This document shows positions 44,481 through 55,254 of a stretch of 64,000 nucleotides of DNA, piece after piece. Source of the DNA: Riptortus pedestris (Eukaryota > Arthropoda > Insecta > Hemiptera > Alydidae); the NCBI GenBank assembly GCA_019009955.1, contig CM032231.1:109857501-109921500 (forward strand), read 5' to 3'. The position numbers were made by a program, and so were the translations under genes. A model generated the notes under the pieces. That model was given only the letters and a program-made list of their open reading frames with translations. It was not told where the DNA came from and searched no databases. Each line of letters begins with the position of its first letter. Within the stretch, counting starts at the first letter, position 1.

Positions 44481-44840
44481 CATCAAAGCCACTGATAAAA
44501 AAAAATTAATGATCGAGAACAATGACATTTTTTTATCACAATAAATTTGACCCTCCGACAAACATGAGCAGACTAAAATACTCTGTGTAAATTTGAATAA
44601 TCGCAGCTGTCATAATGTCCTTCAGGCCGTCTTGCAATAAGGGGAACTCCAAGTTTTAAACGATTTAATTGATATGACCCATTTATGCCATGGACACTCT
44701 TGAAATCGAGGCAGCTCACCGAAGAGTTCTGTTTATCTGAAAAAGACTATCTTAACAGCAAAGTTGCTTTGCTTGTGGAGTAGACATGACAGTTGCACAC
44801 TTACTTACATAGTGTTGAAGGTATGAGAACCACTTTATTG
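44481..44840. other. No assignable content
   Basis: Probable 5' flank of the gene above. No repeat or coding signal. Confidence 0.4.
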
Positions 44841-45286
44841 AAAAAAAAGTCCGTCACGCAGGGGCTGCGTAAACTAAGCAGATTTCCCACGTGAAGTTAT
44901 ACAATAGAGAAATCTCCATAGGAGAGCCGAACGGTTACGGCAAAGGGCCGAACTAGCTTTTCGCGGGAAATTCAAAAATCCGGTATCGGCCCAAATTTCA
45001 TAAAAAATGCAAATATCTCGGTTAATATTCAAGATACAGAATAAATGTATAGAACAATATTTATAGTAAATTTAATGTGCAATAAGATTGATTCTATACA
45101 AGTTTTAGATCCGACGCATAATAACGGAGATATTTTGAATTTTCCGAAAATCCCTCCTCTAAACCTCCCCTCCCACTGGTCCGATTTCAGCCATTAACGA
45201 ACTTGATCTTTCTTTTTACATAAAACGATTAAATTCCGAGTGTGGTAACGATCAAACAAAAATTGCGACCGCTAGAGCGTTAACAG

Positions 45287-45347
<61 letters not shown>

Positions 45348-45485
45348 TATATATATAAAATTTTGAACGGACCTCATTTTCGTCATCTCCTGGGTAGGAT
45401 AGATGGACATTTGAAGAAATTTTTCGAAAATCGCGTCATGAGTATACCTCAATAGCTGATTTCCCTTAAGGGAAATCTGCTAAAA
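44841..45485 (-). mobile_element. HINE, complete copy, short form
   Basis: GTCCGTCACGCAGGGGCTGC at the start, (TA)n at 45291-45357, and the full 5' palindrome (GATTTCCCTTAAGGGAAATC, TGCTAAAA) at its end. Both termini are intact, which makes it a good type copy of about 640 bp. Confidence 0.85.
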
Positions 45486-45739
45486 AGTAAATTCTTATTA
45501 ATACTACATAAAGTAATATAATTTGGACATCAACATATGAGCACACAAGTCACATTGATAAATATTTTTTTATCATATTAATTATAAAAGATACTTGTTG
45601 TTGTCATTTCTCACAGGATCAGAAATAGGTGAGATGCAACGTAGGCGAGGATGACAGAAGGGTACGATGGGATCTCTTAATTGAAATACTTTCGAAATAT
45701 AAAAATTGGAACCTTGGCAGTAGATTAACCTATTTGTAG
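45486..45739. other. No assignable content
   Basis: Short spacer between HINE copies. Confidence 0.4.
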
Positions 45740-45889
45740 TAGGAAATGAGCTATTGAGCACAATCATGTCGGGATTTCAGAAACATTTTCTCAAATGTCC
45801 GTCGCACCTACTTAGGAGATCTATTGAACGAAGTCCGTTGAATATATATATATATAGATATATATATATATATATATAAAAATAAAGAA

Positions 45890-45930
<41 letters not shown>

Positions 45931-45957
45931 TAAATATATATATATATAAATAAATAT

Positions 45958-46009
<52 letters not shown>

Positions 46010-46236
46010 GCATGGATAGCTTATATATCGAGTTTGGTAGCGATTAAACAAACATTACAGACGCTAGAGCAGTTTTACACACACACACACACACACACAC
46101 ATACAAACTCACGCACGCACGCATATGTGGTTTTGAACGGTCCTCATGTTCGTCATCTACTAGGTATAATCGATGGACATTTGAAGTCATTTTTGTGATA
46201 CACATCACGTCATGGTAGTGCTTAATAGCTGATTCC
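45740..46236. mobile_element. Two HINE 5' halves facing each other across (TA)n
   Basis: A plus-strand 5' half (GAGCTATTGAG..., 45748-45840), an irregular (TA)n/(TAAA)n array at 45842-46009, then on the minus strand the start of a 3' half (ATCGAGTTTGGTAGCGATTA), a (CA)n run at 46077-46100 in the position of the central array, and a 5' half (GGTTTTGAACGGTCCTCATG to CTTAATAGCTGATTCC). Confidence 0.65.
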
Positions 46237-46507
46237 CACTCCTACTCATGTCGTATTAACAGAAAGCTGTCTAATTATAATACCATGAACCACTTTATTC
46301 ATAGCTTATTGTTTTCATGAGATTTAATGTATTTGTGTGGAAAATATATTTTTTGTACTTTTTTGTTTTCAGTCTTTATGAAGCCCGCTTTCTACCCAGC
46401 GCTTTTAAACCTAGAATTATGAAATAGTCGGTGAGATGAGACAATTAATGTGTCATACCTGTAATCTGGGAAATCTGCTTATTTTACCCAGCCCTGTGCG
46501 TGACGGA
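46237..46507 (+). mobile_element. HINE 3' end fragment
   Basis: ACTCCTACTCATGTCGTATT, then GGGAAATCTGCTTATTTTAC and GTGCGTGACGGA. It is joined directly to the previous 5' half. Confidence 0.6.
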
Positions 46508-46857
46508 GTAGTATATCTCATAGATATACTAAAAGAAATAGGTTTTATATACAATCTCTTTTATTTTTTACTACCACTATTATGTGTAGTAGTTTATTTT
46601 ATTCTCATAACAATATATTGGACAATAATTTGTTTCTATTTATTTCATTTAAGAAAATGTGAAGGATAAAATATGTTTATAACTCAATTTTTACTATTAG
46701 AAAGTGGCTTTGAATTTTAAATTTCAAGAAGTTAAATTATAACTTCCTGTTGACAAGTAGAGTGATTAGTGTTGCCTCTATTGTTATAGGGAGTATGGTT
46801 TACTTCGAAATCAAAACATTTCAATAATTGTATCTAAAATTTGTTATTTAGTATTAG
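46508..46857. other. No assignable content
   Basis: AT-rich, no supported gene. Confidence 0.5.
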
Positions 46858-46910
46858 AATCTCAGGTAAGAAAAGAAACGCTTCGTTCCTTCACGTAGTT
46901 TAATCTATGC

Positions 46911-46950
46911 GACAGAGCGCTTTTAGAGCATACGCTCCATCATCAGTGCC
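46911..46950 (-). ncRNA. Hammerhead ribozyme, one core change
   Basis: On the minus strand: stem I GGCA/TGTC (one G-U pair), CTGATGA at 46946-46940, an extra U, stem II GGAGC/GCTCT with loop GTAT, then AAAA in place of GAAA (core G changed to A), AGCGCT and C. The helices are sound. The core change would be expected to abolish most cleavage. Confidence 0.65.
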
Positions 46951-47057
46951 CTGCCCTTCATAAATATGTTACTGGAATCAAGGATTCCCTGTGACTGGGT
47001 GGACTGACTAAATTCACAGGGAATCCTCGGTTCCAGTAACATTTCTGTGAAGAGCAG

Positions 47058-47092
47058 GACACTGATGACGAATGCTCTGAAAGCGCTCTGTC
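47058..47092 (+). ncRNA. Hammerhead ribozyme, core intact, stem II reduced
   Basis: Stem I GACA (47058-47061) pairs with TGTC (47089-47092). CTGATGA is at 47062-47068, GAAA at 47079-47082, AGCGCT at 47082-47087, and the predicted cleavage is after C47088. Stem II (47069-47078) has lost part of one arm and pairs weakly. Confidence 0.65.
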
Positions 47093-47261
47093 GCGTAGAT
47101 TAAACTATTGAGAATGAACGAAGCCTTTCTTTTCTTACCTGAGATATTAATTCTTTCACTATCCAGCACCTCAAAAATGGATATCAGCATTAGAAATTTA
47201 TCTTGTGATAGAATGACATGAATACAATTTCGGTCAACACCTCTTATACTTCTGGAATACC

Positions 47262-47642
47262 ATGGGAATGGCCAACAATAATTTAATCTTATTGCTCAGC
47301 GCTAGTATTTTTGTAATTTATTTTATCCTGGCGAGTAAAACTTGTATTCTAAACAGCTATCAACTAAACGTTCTTGGACGTTTATCAGTTCCATCAACAA
47401 AAATTATAACTTTCTTGAGTAAACCTCTTCCACGTGACTACCTGTGCATTCTCTCGTTTAGTGCGTTAAATGCTATGATCAGTTTTTCCTCATGCTCAAA
47501 GCTCGTCTGGGGAATCATGATCTCTTTAGTTCTCAAGGTCATTGCACACTTCGCAGTCCTTGAGAAAGTTGGAGCTATTGCATTCTTGTTTATATGCATA
47601 TATGAACTATCGTTACTACAACTCGCTGTAGTACTAACTTGA
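47262..47642 (+). CDS. Hypothetical membrane-type ORF, weak
   Basis: 126 codons from ATG 47262, with hydrophobic stretches (LILLLSASIFVIYFILA, WGIMISLVLKVIAHFAVL, GAIAFLFICIYELSLLQL) that could be three or four membrane spans. No family is recognised. The opposite strand is open over 47438-47710 with a more polar, protein-like composition, so the plus frame may be its shadow. Both could be chance in AT-rich DNA. Confidence 0.2.
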   Translation: MGMANNNLILLLSASIFVIYFILASKTCILNSYQLNVLGRLSVPSTKIITFLSKPLPRDYLCILSFSALNAMISFSSCSKLVWGIMISLVLKVIAHFAVLEKVGAIAFLFICIYELSLLQLAVVLT

Positions 47643-47996
47643 CTACTCAAAAAGTCCGTCACAGTTGCTCCAAAAATTATGGAGATTTCCCACGTTCGGG
47701 TATATAACACACTATTGATCGCATCGTGCTCTATTTCTAAATAAAAATCCGTTGTGAAGAAGACGGGGTCTACTAAAGACTTAAATTAAGAATGTACGAA
47801 TAACTCGTTCAATATTACAATTTACGAAAAAATATGTAGAACAACAATTGTGTAGCATCAACAGTTAAATAAGATTGGCTCTACACATTTTTTCGATCCG
47901 ACTCTTAGTAACTGAGATATTTGAATTTTCCATTTTCTCTCCCTCTAAACCCATCGCAACCCTGGCTGATTTCCGCCATTAACTAAATTGATCTTT
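47643..47996 (-). mobile_element. HINE subfamily B fragment
   Basis: AAAAAGTCCGTCACAGTTGC and GGAGATTTCCCACGTTCGG mark a damaged 3' end. The tail CGAATAACTCGTTCAATATT is shared with 25960 and 56080. Confidence 0.6.
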
Positions 47997-48133
47997 AGCC
48001 GATTTCCCTTACGAGGAATCAGCTATTGTGGTTGTACTCACAACGCGATTTTCGATAAAGTTCTTCAAATGTTCATCAATCCTTCCAAATAGATGACGAA
48101 AATGAGGTCTGTTCCAAATTTTAAATATATATA
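47997..48133 (+). mobile_element. HINE 5' half
   Basis: AGCCGATTTCCCTTACGAGG to GAGGTCTGTTCCAAATTTTA and a short TA run. The R2-like fragment follows. Confidence 0.7.
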
Positions 48134-48199
48134 ATACCCCATGTCATTACCATCCCTGGCTCCACATCAGCGAGCTTGGCAACCACTGTCTCTCAGCTC

Positions 48200-48620
48200 C
48201 AGCGAGTCATACAAAATTTTTCTTGCGACAGAAGCTATCCTCTAATGGTCCAGCCGCGGTGACGACGTGTACAATAATAACTGCCTTGTCTTTGTACTCC
48301 ACGACCAAGTCTGGCATAAATTTACCCTGTGGGGTCATAAAGACGCTCTCATGTCACGGGTGCCACCCTCTCATGACGAAACCCCGCCTTACAAATCTCA
48401 CTATCTCGTCTTCCCTGTATATCCTTAGCCTGCGAGTATATAGGCAGATGCTCATGATGTGGGCCATTGTCTCCAGGGAGTCACAGTCAGCTAAGCAAGT
48501 GGCAAACCTCCTCCGCTCCGGCTGACCATGGCAAGTCCTCATCCTGGTAGGGATTGCCCCTCTCACAATTCTGAAGGAAGCAACGAATTGCTTTCCTGGC
48601 TATTCCGCCGCTCTTGAACC
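48200..48620 (-). pseudogene. R2-like non-LTR retrotransposon, C-terminal endonuclease part
   Basis: Minus-strand frames read IVRGAIPTRMRTCHGQPERR, then CLADC-DSLETMAHIMSIC (a Cys-Cys-His-Cys knuckle), then LRIYREDEIV and, after one in-frame TGA at about 48352, GKFMPDLVVEYKDKAVIIVH. This order of zinc knuckle and PD-(D/E)xK-like PDLVV motif is that of the restriction-like endonuclease at the C-terminus of R2/NeSL-type elements. RT not found. One stop and truncation make it a relic. Confidence 0.65.
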
Positions 48621-49310
48621 CATCCATGGAGTAGAGGCAGTCACCTTTCTACATTCACTCAAATCCTTACAATCAAACCTCGCATACAGCTCATTCATTC
48701 ACATCCAGGACATTCTTAGGTAGCACCAAGCCCCTGTCTCACCTCACGATTAGCCCCCTCTCTCCCAATACATGCTCAGAACACCCTAAACGCTTGGCCC
48801 TAAGAAAGGGTATAACTGAGGTCAACGAAGGAATACCAGCCCCATCTACGACCAGCATCTATGAATGCGTTACAGGAATCCAGTGGGAGATGCAATCATT
48901 TGCGAATAAAAACCCTTATAAACCTGCCTGCCGAGGTAAGGTCGAGGCATTAGCCAAAGACAGTTACTTCTTTAGTAAAATAGCTACTGAATTGCTATAC
49001 TGTACAGAGTGGCACTGGTGAATGAGGTAAAATTTATTGTGTATTCTTCGGTCTTGAACTTGACAACTTAATGACAACTAAAGTGGTAAATGATATTCTC
49101 TCTAAAAAAAAAAAAAACAAAAAAAAAACATCCTTGTATTTTTCATTGGTCCAGGAAATATTCATCCTCATGAAATATTTTCCACGGATGCTGAATAACA
49201 TAAATAGAACAAAATTAATCTTCCACGGCTGGTTCTCACGTGAGCTCAGTCTGTGTCTGTACAGACTGCTATCCATAAGAAAGATGAAAATGTACCTTTC
49301 CGGAGCGTGA
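48621..49310. other. No supported gene
   Basis: Includes a 75-codon plus frame at 48794-49021 with mixed, protein-like composition (PACRGKVEALAKDSYFFSK) but no recognised family. Left unassigned. Confidence 0.4.
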
Positions 49311-49560
49311 TGTTCGAGGGGAGGACGGAGGGGAGCGGGAGGGGGTAAGGAGTGGGGGGAAATTCAGAACTGGGAAGAGGGTGTACAGGTGAGAAATGGG
49401 CAAAGACAGCCATTTATAAAGGACAAGATGTATGGATAAAAGTGGTTCCGGGCAGAGCAGTCTACCCCCACCCCACCCCTCTTCAGCCCTATAAACAGAA
49501 TACAATCCGAGTTTTCTCACTTCACCGCAGCTGGTATTTCTCTCCGCATATTTCTCCACT
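49310..49560 (+). other. Purine-rich tract with TATA-like sequences
   Basis: GGGGAGGACGGAGGGGAGCG and similar G-rich sequence at 49317-49360, then CATTTATAAAGGACAAG at about 49411 and CCCTATAAACAG at about 49487, in the GC-richest part of this region. It could be a promoter, but no exon could be attached to it. Confidence 0.2.
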
Positions 49561-50127
49561 ATATATATGGAATTTACTAAAAAGTATTCCCGAATTATTT
49601 TATTCAATCTTATCTCAATGAGCGTGTACATTCTAGAATCAAAATTCTCGTGAGAACGAAAACTTTCATGACCTAAGCAGATTTCTCAGGAATCATTAGG
49701 TACTTATCGATTATCGGGAGGCCGCCCATTTAAAGATGATTATTAAATCATATTATTTATTTATAGTAGAGATTTCGCAGCGAGGCGATATTGCTAAAAA
49801 CAATGAATATAAACAAAATAAAAAATGAAAACAGTAACAGAAAAAATTAAACAATACAATTAGAAAAGAAAGCAAAAAAGAACACGAATCAACAAATAAA
49901 AAAAAATAAACAACGAAACATTAAATTCAATAACAAAAAAAAATATATTTTATAAAGAAACTAGATAATTAAATACAATAAGGACTAATGAAATTACGAA
50001 AACAATTATATATTTCAATGGTTAAAATTAAAACTAAAATCAAATAAATAAAAATTAGTATATACATAAATAAAATGAACAGATTTAATTTTCTAATACC
50101 TTGAACACTCACAATTATATGCTCCCA

Positions 50128-50128
<1 letters not shown>
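49561..50128. other. A-rich region without assignable content
   Basis: Very A-rich. No gene. Confidence 0.5.

Positions 50129-50203
<75 letters not shown>
50129..50203 (+). repeat. (CT)n-(CA)n compound microsatellite
   Basis: CT units to about 50168, then CA units. Confidence 0.95.
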
Positions 50204-50206
<3 letters not shown>

Positions 50207-50350
50207 ACTTGAGTTATGAAATGCATAGTGTGTGTACCGCTGAAGAGATTACAAATGCTACTTTCCAGCCCAGGCAGGAATTCATTTAGTGACACAAAAA
50301 CATATTAAAAAAACAAAACACTTTATTATTAGAAATAACACTTCTACAAT

Positions 50351-50470
50351 TTATTTGAATGACAAAACGTAATTATAAATTATAGTTAGCCCAAAATTGG
50401 ACGATGTCGCGGAGTAGCTGTGGTCGTCCCCGGCCCTCGTCTGCCACATGAACTCTGCAAGGTAGCTGTC
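50351..50470 (-). pseudogene. ISXO2/Merlin-like transposase, C-terminal fragment
   Basis: The minus strand reads DSYLAEFMWQTRAGDD. In the neighbouring frame LLRDIVQFWANY fits what normally follows, so one frameshift lies between. SYLAEFMWR is a hallmark of the C-terminus of ISXO2-like DDE transposases (Merlin in animals). Only about 40 codons remain. Confidence 0.5.
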
Positions 50471-50597
50471 CAAATGGTGTAATAATAAAACATTACCAAG
50501 TGGTTATAATAAATACCAAACGGTGTTTCGACCACTTTCCGTTAACGAAAGAAACAGAATGACTAAGATAACCTAGTCAAGTATGGGCAGCCTAAAG

Positions 50598-50886
50598 CAG
50601 TGGTCGACAAACGTTTTAGCCAACGAGCCAAATATGAACAAGAAATTACAACAATTTAAAAAAAAAAAAAAATTGGTAGCCAAATCTGCTTGTTTAGTCG
50701 TTGCATGCATTTCCTTGGAATGTTTGAGTAAGTCAGGTCAGTATGTTGTTATTTTAGCTGATTTCCCTCGGGGGAAATCAGCTATTGAGGTCGTACTCAT
50801 GACGCGGTTTTCGAAAATTTTCTTCTAATGTCCATCGATACTACCCAAGAGATGACGAAGATGAGGTACGTTCAAAACTGTGTGAG

Positions 50887-50941
<55 letters not shown>

Positions 50942-51600
50942 ATGTATATTGGTCTGTTACCGCTCTAGCGGTCCAGATTTTTGGCGTTACCAAACTTGAT
51001 ATATAATCGTTTTATACAAAAAGAAAGATCAAGTTCGTTAACGGCTGGGATCGGACTAGGGGAGGTGGGGTTTAGAGGGGAGGATTTTCGAAAATTCGAA
51101 ATATCTCCGTTACTATACGTCGGATCGAAAAATTGTATAGAACCAATCATCTTGCAAATGATAGGTGCTATAAATATTGTTCTGTACATTTTTCAATATC
51201 TTCATTATTAACAGAGATAAGTACATTTATTAGTTTTCCGCCCTCAGTAAACCCCCACTCCGACTTATGTAGTATAAACAATAACCAGTTACATTATGAA
51301 GTACTTTATTTGAAGCCTAAACATATTTCTCATTGAACATTTACTTTTTGAGATAAATGCAAATAGGTGACGCACGTGGGAAATCTGCTTAGTTAACTCA
51401 GCCCCTGCGTGACGGACTTTTTAATTTTAGGTATGGTTCCAAGTTCTCATCAATAAGAGGACTTCTCAGTCTACTCTTGATAATGTTCATGATTCAAAAA
51501 GATTGTTCGCATATATATGTAGAGCCGAAAAGGGAAAGAACAGCACTTAAGGAGCCAAAAAGCCAAATGCGGCCCTGGAGCCACAGTTTGGCGATCACAG
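50598..51600 (+). mobile_element. hAT MITE with a HINE inserted
   Basis: Termini CAGTGGTCGACAAACG and, inverted, CAGTGATCGCCAAACTGTGG are hAT-type. The 8-bp duplication GCCTAAAG flanks it exactly (50590-50597 and 51601-51608). Without the HINE (50757-51422) it is about 340 bp. It codes for nothing. Confidence 0.9.
50755..51422 (+). mobile_element. HINE, complete copy, inside the hAT MITE
   Basis: 5' palindrome GATTTCCCTCGGGGGAAATC, (TA)n at 50890-50936, TTGGTCTGTTACCGCTCTAG, G-rich block at 51058-51080, GGGAAATCTGCT, CAGCCCCTGC and GTGACGGACTTTTT. TTTTAG precedes it and TTTTAG follows the T-run. Confidence 0.85.
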
Positions 51601-51608
51601 GCCTAAAG

Positions 51609-51937
51609 AGATAGCAATTACAACGAATTGCGATACGCGGTTTTGAACCTGTAAATATTTTATCTATTAACAATGAGTGGCCTCCCGTTAACCTTTTTGT
51701 CGTTTATAAATTCCATAAGTGTTATTTTAGATAATAAAGTGAATTTTATTTAATTATGATTTAATAATCGCCTTTAAATGGGTGGCCTCCGATAACCGAG
51801 TAGTTCCGGTCATTACACTTTTTTCTAATTCACTCTTAGTTAAAATCCACTCAAAATAAGAAATGTATGCTGGGCATAAGACGTTCAGTTGCACAAATGT
51901 TTGAGTAAACTATGCCAGAGAAGAATTATAGGTTTTA
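51609..51937. other. No assignable content
   Basis: No coding or repeat signal recognised. Confidence 0.5.
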
Positions 51938-51980
51938 GCATATTTACCTTAAGGAAAATCAGCTATTGAGGTTTTCTACA
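51938..51980 (+). mobile_element. HINE 5' end stub
   Basis: AGCATATTTACCTTAAGGAA then CAGCTATTGAGGTTTT. It is cut after about 40 bp. Confidence 0.55.
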
Positions 51981-52009
51981 TATCGACTTCGGTATGCCAA
52001 TGAACTGTT

Positions 52010-52510
52010 TCAGAAATCACCATATTCCATTATTCATTTATTTTCTCATTTTTCCGTTATTGTTTTTTTGCCTGGTTAATGAGTGAATCGTCGGCGTTGT
52101 GGAACTCATTTAAATAAATAAATTTAAAAAAAAAAAATGATGTAGCTGTAGGCAGATAGTTTAACCGAGAGAGAGAAAAAAGTCCGTCACGCAGGGGCTG
52201 CGTAAACTAAGCAGATTTCCCATGTGAAGTGTTACAATAGAGAAATCTCTATACGAGAGCCAAACAGTTACGGCCGAACTAGCTTTTGGCGGGAAACGTT
52301 CGTTATTTGCCCACATTTAATAAAATGCAAATATCTCGGTTAATATTCAAGATAGAGAATAAATGTATTATTTTTAAATGAGTTCCGCAACACCAGCGAT
52401 TTATTCATTATTCGAGTGTCCTAAAAAGCAAAATGCCAAAAAAAACAAAAAAAACAAACAAACAAAACAATAAACGGAAAAAGAGTGAACTATGGTAAAG
52501 GACGATTTTT
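52010..52510. repeat. Inverted repeat enclosing a HINE fragment
   Basis: GAGTGAATCGTCGGCGTTGT and GGAACTCATTTAAAT (52080-52125) are matched in inverted orientation by ATTTTTAAATGAGTTCCGC and AACACCAGCGATTTATTCAT (52369-52420). Between them lies the HINE part 52181-52369. Confidence 0.6.
52181..52369 (-). mobile_element. HINE 3' fragment
   Basis: AAAAAGTCCGTCACGCAGGG, subterminal repeat, then CTAGCTTTTGGCGGGAAAC. It ends abruptly at GAGAATAAATGTATT, where the inverted-repeat arm starts. Confidence 0.75.
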
Positions 52511-53560
52511 GGAAGGGGTTATTGGCAACCAGTCTTATATGAAGCGAACGATATTGTATATGGAAACATCAGGGTGATGAAAAAAAAAAATAAAAAAAAA
52601 TAAGGAAAAGGGATAACCCAAAAAAAAAGAATAAAAAAAAAGAAAAAGGGAAACCAAAAAACAAAATAAAATAAAATTAAAGTGTTTTACGATAAATTTA
52701 AACATCCGAAATAATGCATTTACAAACTTCCACTCACTGAGCCATGCCAAGATGAAACTGTGGGATTGTATTTAAAATTGCTGACTAATAAAATTAGCAG
52801 ACGTTGTATTGATTATTTGACTTTTCTCTTATTAAAAAGAAAAAAAAATAATGAATCCTTTATTTCTAACATACGCTTTTTGAATATTCATTGCACCACT
52901 TTTGCTTTTAATCTGTGAATAAGAAAATATACATGAGAAATTATACAGGAAAAGCATGTAAACTCCTAAATGGGACTGATATGAATGAGAAATAGATAGT
53001 ATTCATGAGGAACAAACAAATTAATTCAAAATTTGAACAGTTTACAAAGTAAACGAATCCTGGGTTCAATTTCCTGATTGAAGTCAAGAAGTTTACTTTG
53101 AGATTAGGCAATTTTCATTTCAACTAAAACGATTAATTAAAATGGGTGAGCAGAGAATACGATAAGCCTGTGTTGAAATGAACTAATAAATCTTAGTAAT
53201 TTCAAAACTATGTTCAATTCACTTTTGATTGTATAAAAATTAAAATTGAGTGAATATGAGACAGAATGCAGTTAATATTTTATTTAAAGATGACCAATGA
53301 AAGATATTTTAATATTTATTTGTATTTTGAATATAAGAATAGTATCTTATTTATGTGTTACTCGGTATGTTTATGATTATTATCCACTTTTGTTCAGATA
53401 TTTTTGTTTTACTCTTCACTTTAAGGCATTTAATTTAGATAATTGTTTCTGTAACCCATTATTTATTCTCTCGAAGCTTCAAATCCCTGGAAATGTGAAC
53501 ACTCTCCATGGCAATTATTTTTAACATCCTTATTTATTAACGTACACTATATGCTGGTAT
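52511..53560. other. No assignable content
   Basis: A-rich and AT-rich, no supported gene or repeat. Confidence 0.5.
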
Positions 53561-53564
53561 GGCT

Positions 53565-53735
53565 AATTGGGACGGGTTTTCTAGGGGGGCCACCCTTTTC
53601 TAGTCAGGGACTAAGGATTTCATTTAATGTCACTAAATAAATTTCTATTGCCCAGGTGGGACTCGAACTCGCCAAAAACGACGGGTTACCCAAGTGAGAC
53701 TAAGGCCAGCGCTTTAACTAATCTCAGCCTCATTT
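53565..53735 (-). mobile_element. tRNA-derived SINE
   Basis: On the minus strand GATTAGTTAAAGCGCTGGC resembles an A box and, about 35 bp on, GCGAGTTCGAGTCCC is a good B box, with tRNA-like spacing. A non-tRNA tail with GAAATTTATTTAGTGAC and GGGTGGCCCCCCTAG follows. A true tRNA gene is unlikely: the arms do not close into a cloverleaf and the tail is shared with 27556-27646. Confidence 0.6.
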
Positions 53736-53986
53736 TTACCATTAATAAAATTGATTATAAATTCACTTTGGGGGATTATTTTTTTGACATTTGAGTGTTG
53801 TGATTAATGTTCAATTTGTGTGACCTTTATATAATATTTTACGGTGCTCGCTGATTTAAAAGATAAAGTAATAAAAAACAAAGAAGTGTAATTTACTTTC
53901 CTGTAAAATGAGATACAGTTATTACTACATTGGTAAGTGACATATTACATTTTACATGCATGTGCGTTGATACATTTCATTGTATA
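53736..53986. other. No assignable content
   Basis: Short AT-rich spacer. Confidence 0.4.
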
Positions 53987-54589
53987 CTAGTGGACCCGAC
54001 AGACGTTGTCCTGTATGATATTTCAAGCGATTAGGATATTAAATTTAATAATATTATGTTTAAAACAAAAGCTACTTTTAATAACAGAAAAAAACAACTT
54101 TTATATTATGTGCACGTTTGCCTAGTAACAAATAGAAAATGAAATATCGCGAATATTTTATTCAGGCCTCCCTTAAAAAATGTAATATAGCGCATAATCA
54201 GGGAAGCATTAATGCTAATTTACATATAGAGTTTGGTTAAGTTCGGTTCAATCGTTAGTGTCCAATAGAATTGTTGGCTCCCACTTTAATTTTTTAGTGT
54301 ATATCTCGTTTATACTTTGAGTAATATAAAGTTACTCTAAATAACAAAATAAATAACTTTTATCCTGTGCATATTTGCCGAAAAACCAATAGGAAACGAA
54401 ATATCGCTATTTTTAATTTTAGGCCTTCCTTACAAACTCCTACTCCTGCTCCATCTGCCGGTCTGATTTGTGAATCTAAACCATCCAGGGCGTCAACAAA
54501 TGCATACAAAAATATCATTCAAATCAGTCCAGCCGTTTTGGAGGAGTTCAGAGACATACACCCGTACAGTAGAATTATATATATAAAGA
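53987..54589 (-). mobile_element. Non-autonomous Helitron, complete, 603 bp
   Basis: On the minus strand it starts TCTTTATATATATAATTCTA (after A, at 54589) and ends with GGACAACGTCTGTCGGGTCC, a hairpin, then ACTAG at 53987, before T. The body shares GCGATATTTCGTTTCCTATT with the other Helitrons, but the 5' end and the 3' hairpin differ from the GGGCGAAGCC type. Confidence 0.85.
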
Positions 54590-54599
54590 TTTGATCTGT

Positions 54600-55254
54600 G
54601 ACAAATGATTTATGCTAGCAATATTATTCACGGTGTGGCAAGTCCTGAGACTGCAGACATAGGAGCTCAATTATCATGTCAATTTTTTTCTAGGTTAATT
54701 TTATTGCATTTTGGGCAACGTGTATGCCAACGAGAACTTACTCAAGATGAAACATCGGTGTAAGATGACGCTGAGTAAAAAATAAATAAAGATATACCAA
54801 TAACGTCATTCTTCGACCTTCTGTTCGCAGCATGTAAGTTATGCATAAATGCAGGCGTGACTTTGTTATCGATCTTTATCAGTGATTCGAGGAACCCAAA
54901 GCCGGAACACGAATTTCCCGCCTAAACCAAGACGAAAGACAATTCGAGTTCCTGGCAAATTACCTTTTATTGTTCTCTAGGAACAATAGGATTCATAGTA
55001 TTGTCCAGAGTAGGACTGGTTGACTCCGTCATTCACGGGGATTCCAAGGAAGCAGCGTAAATGGCTGAGCAGGCTTGTCAAGAAAGAAATACATAAAAAA
55101 AGAATGAAAGACAAACTCATTTTAATTTCTAATAGATGATTAACTATGTTAATATTTCGAGATTTAAATCCTTTTCAGAGCTAATGAAAGAGCATTAGTT
55201 TCTCTAAAATGAGACGGAAATATTATACTTATGTTCTATTTGTGGAATGAGAGG
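54600..55254. other. No assignable content
   Basis: No gene or repeat recognised. Confidence 0.5.

Larger units (their letters stand above)
46858..47147. mobile_element. Foldback element with two inverted hammerhead motifs
   Basis: Arms of about 135 bp (46858-46999 and 47015-47147) are inverted copies around a spacer CTGGGTGGACTGAC. Outer sequence: ATCTCAGGTAAGAAAAGAAA. Inner sequence: GTTACTGGAATCAAGGATTC. Each arm contains a hammerhead core, which marks the arms as pLTR-like sequence of a Penelope-like element related to 37119-38215. Confidence 0.65.

Noticed and set aside
45777..46051. Frames made of Ile-Tyr repeats (also 9379-9636, 18453-18653, 40298-40486, 43292-43579)
   Set aside because: Translations of (TA)n microsatellites.
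50101..50295. Ser/Leu- and Thr/His-repeat frames on both strands
   Set aside because: They come from the (CT)n-(CA)n microsatellite.
53640..53735. A tRNA gene on the minus strand
   Set aside because: A and B boxes are present, but the arms do not pair into a cloverleaf and a SINE-like tail follows.
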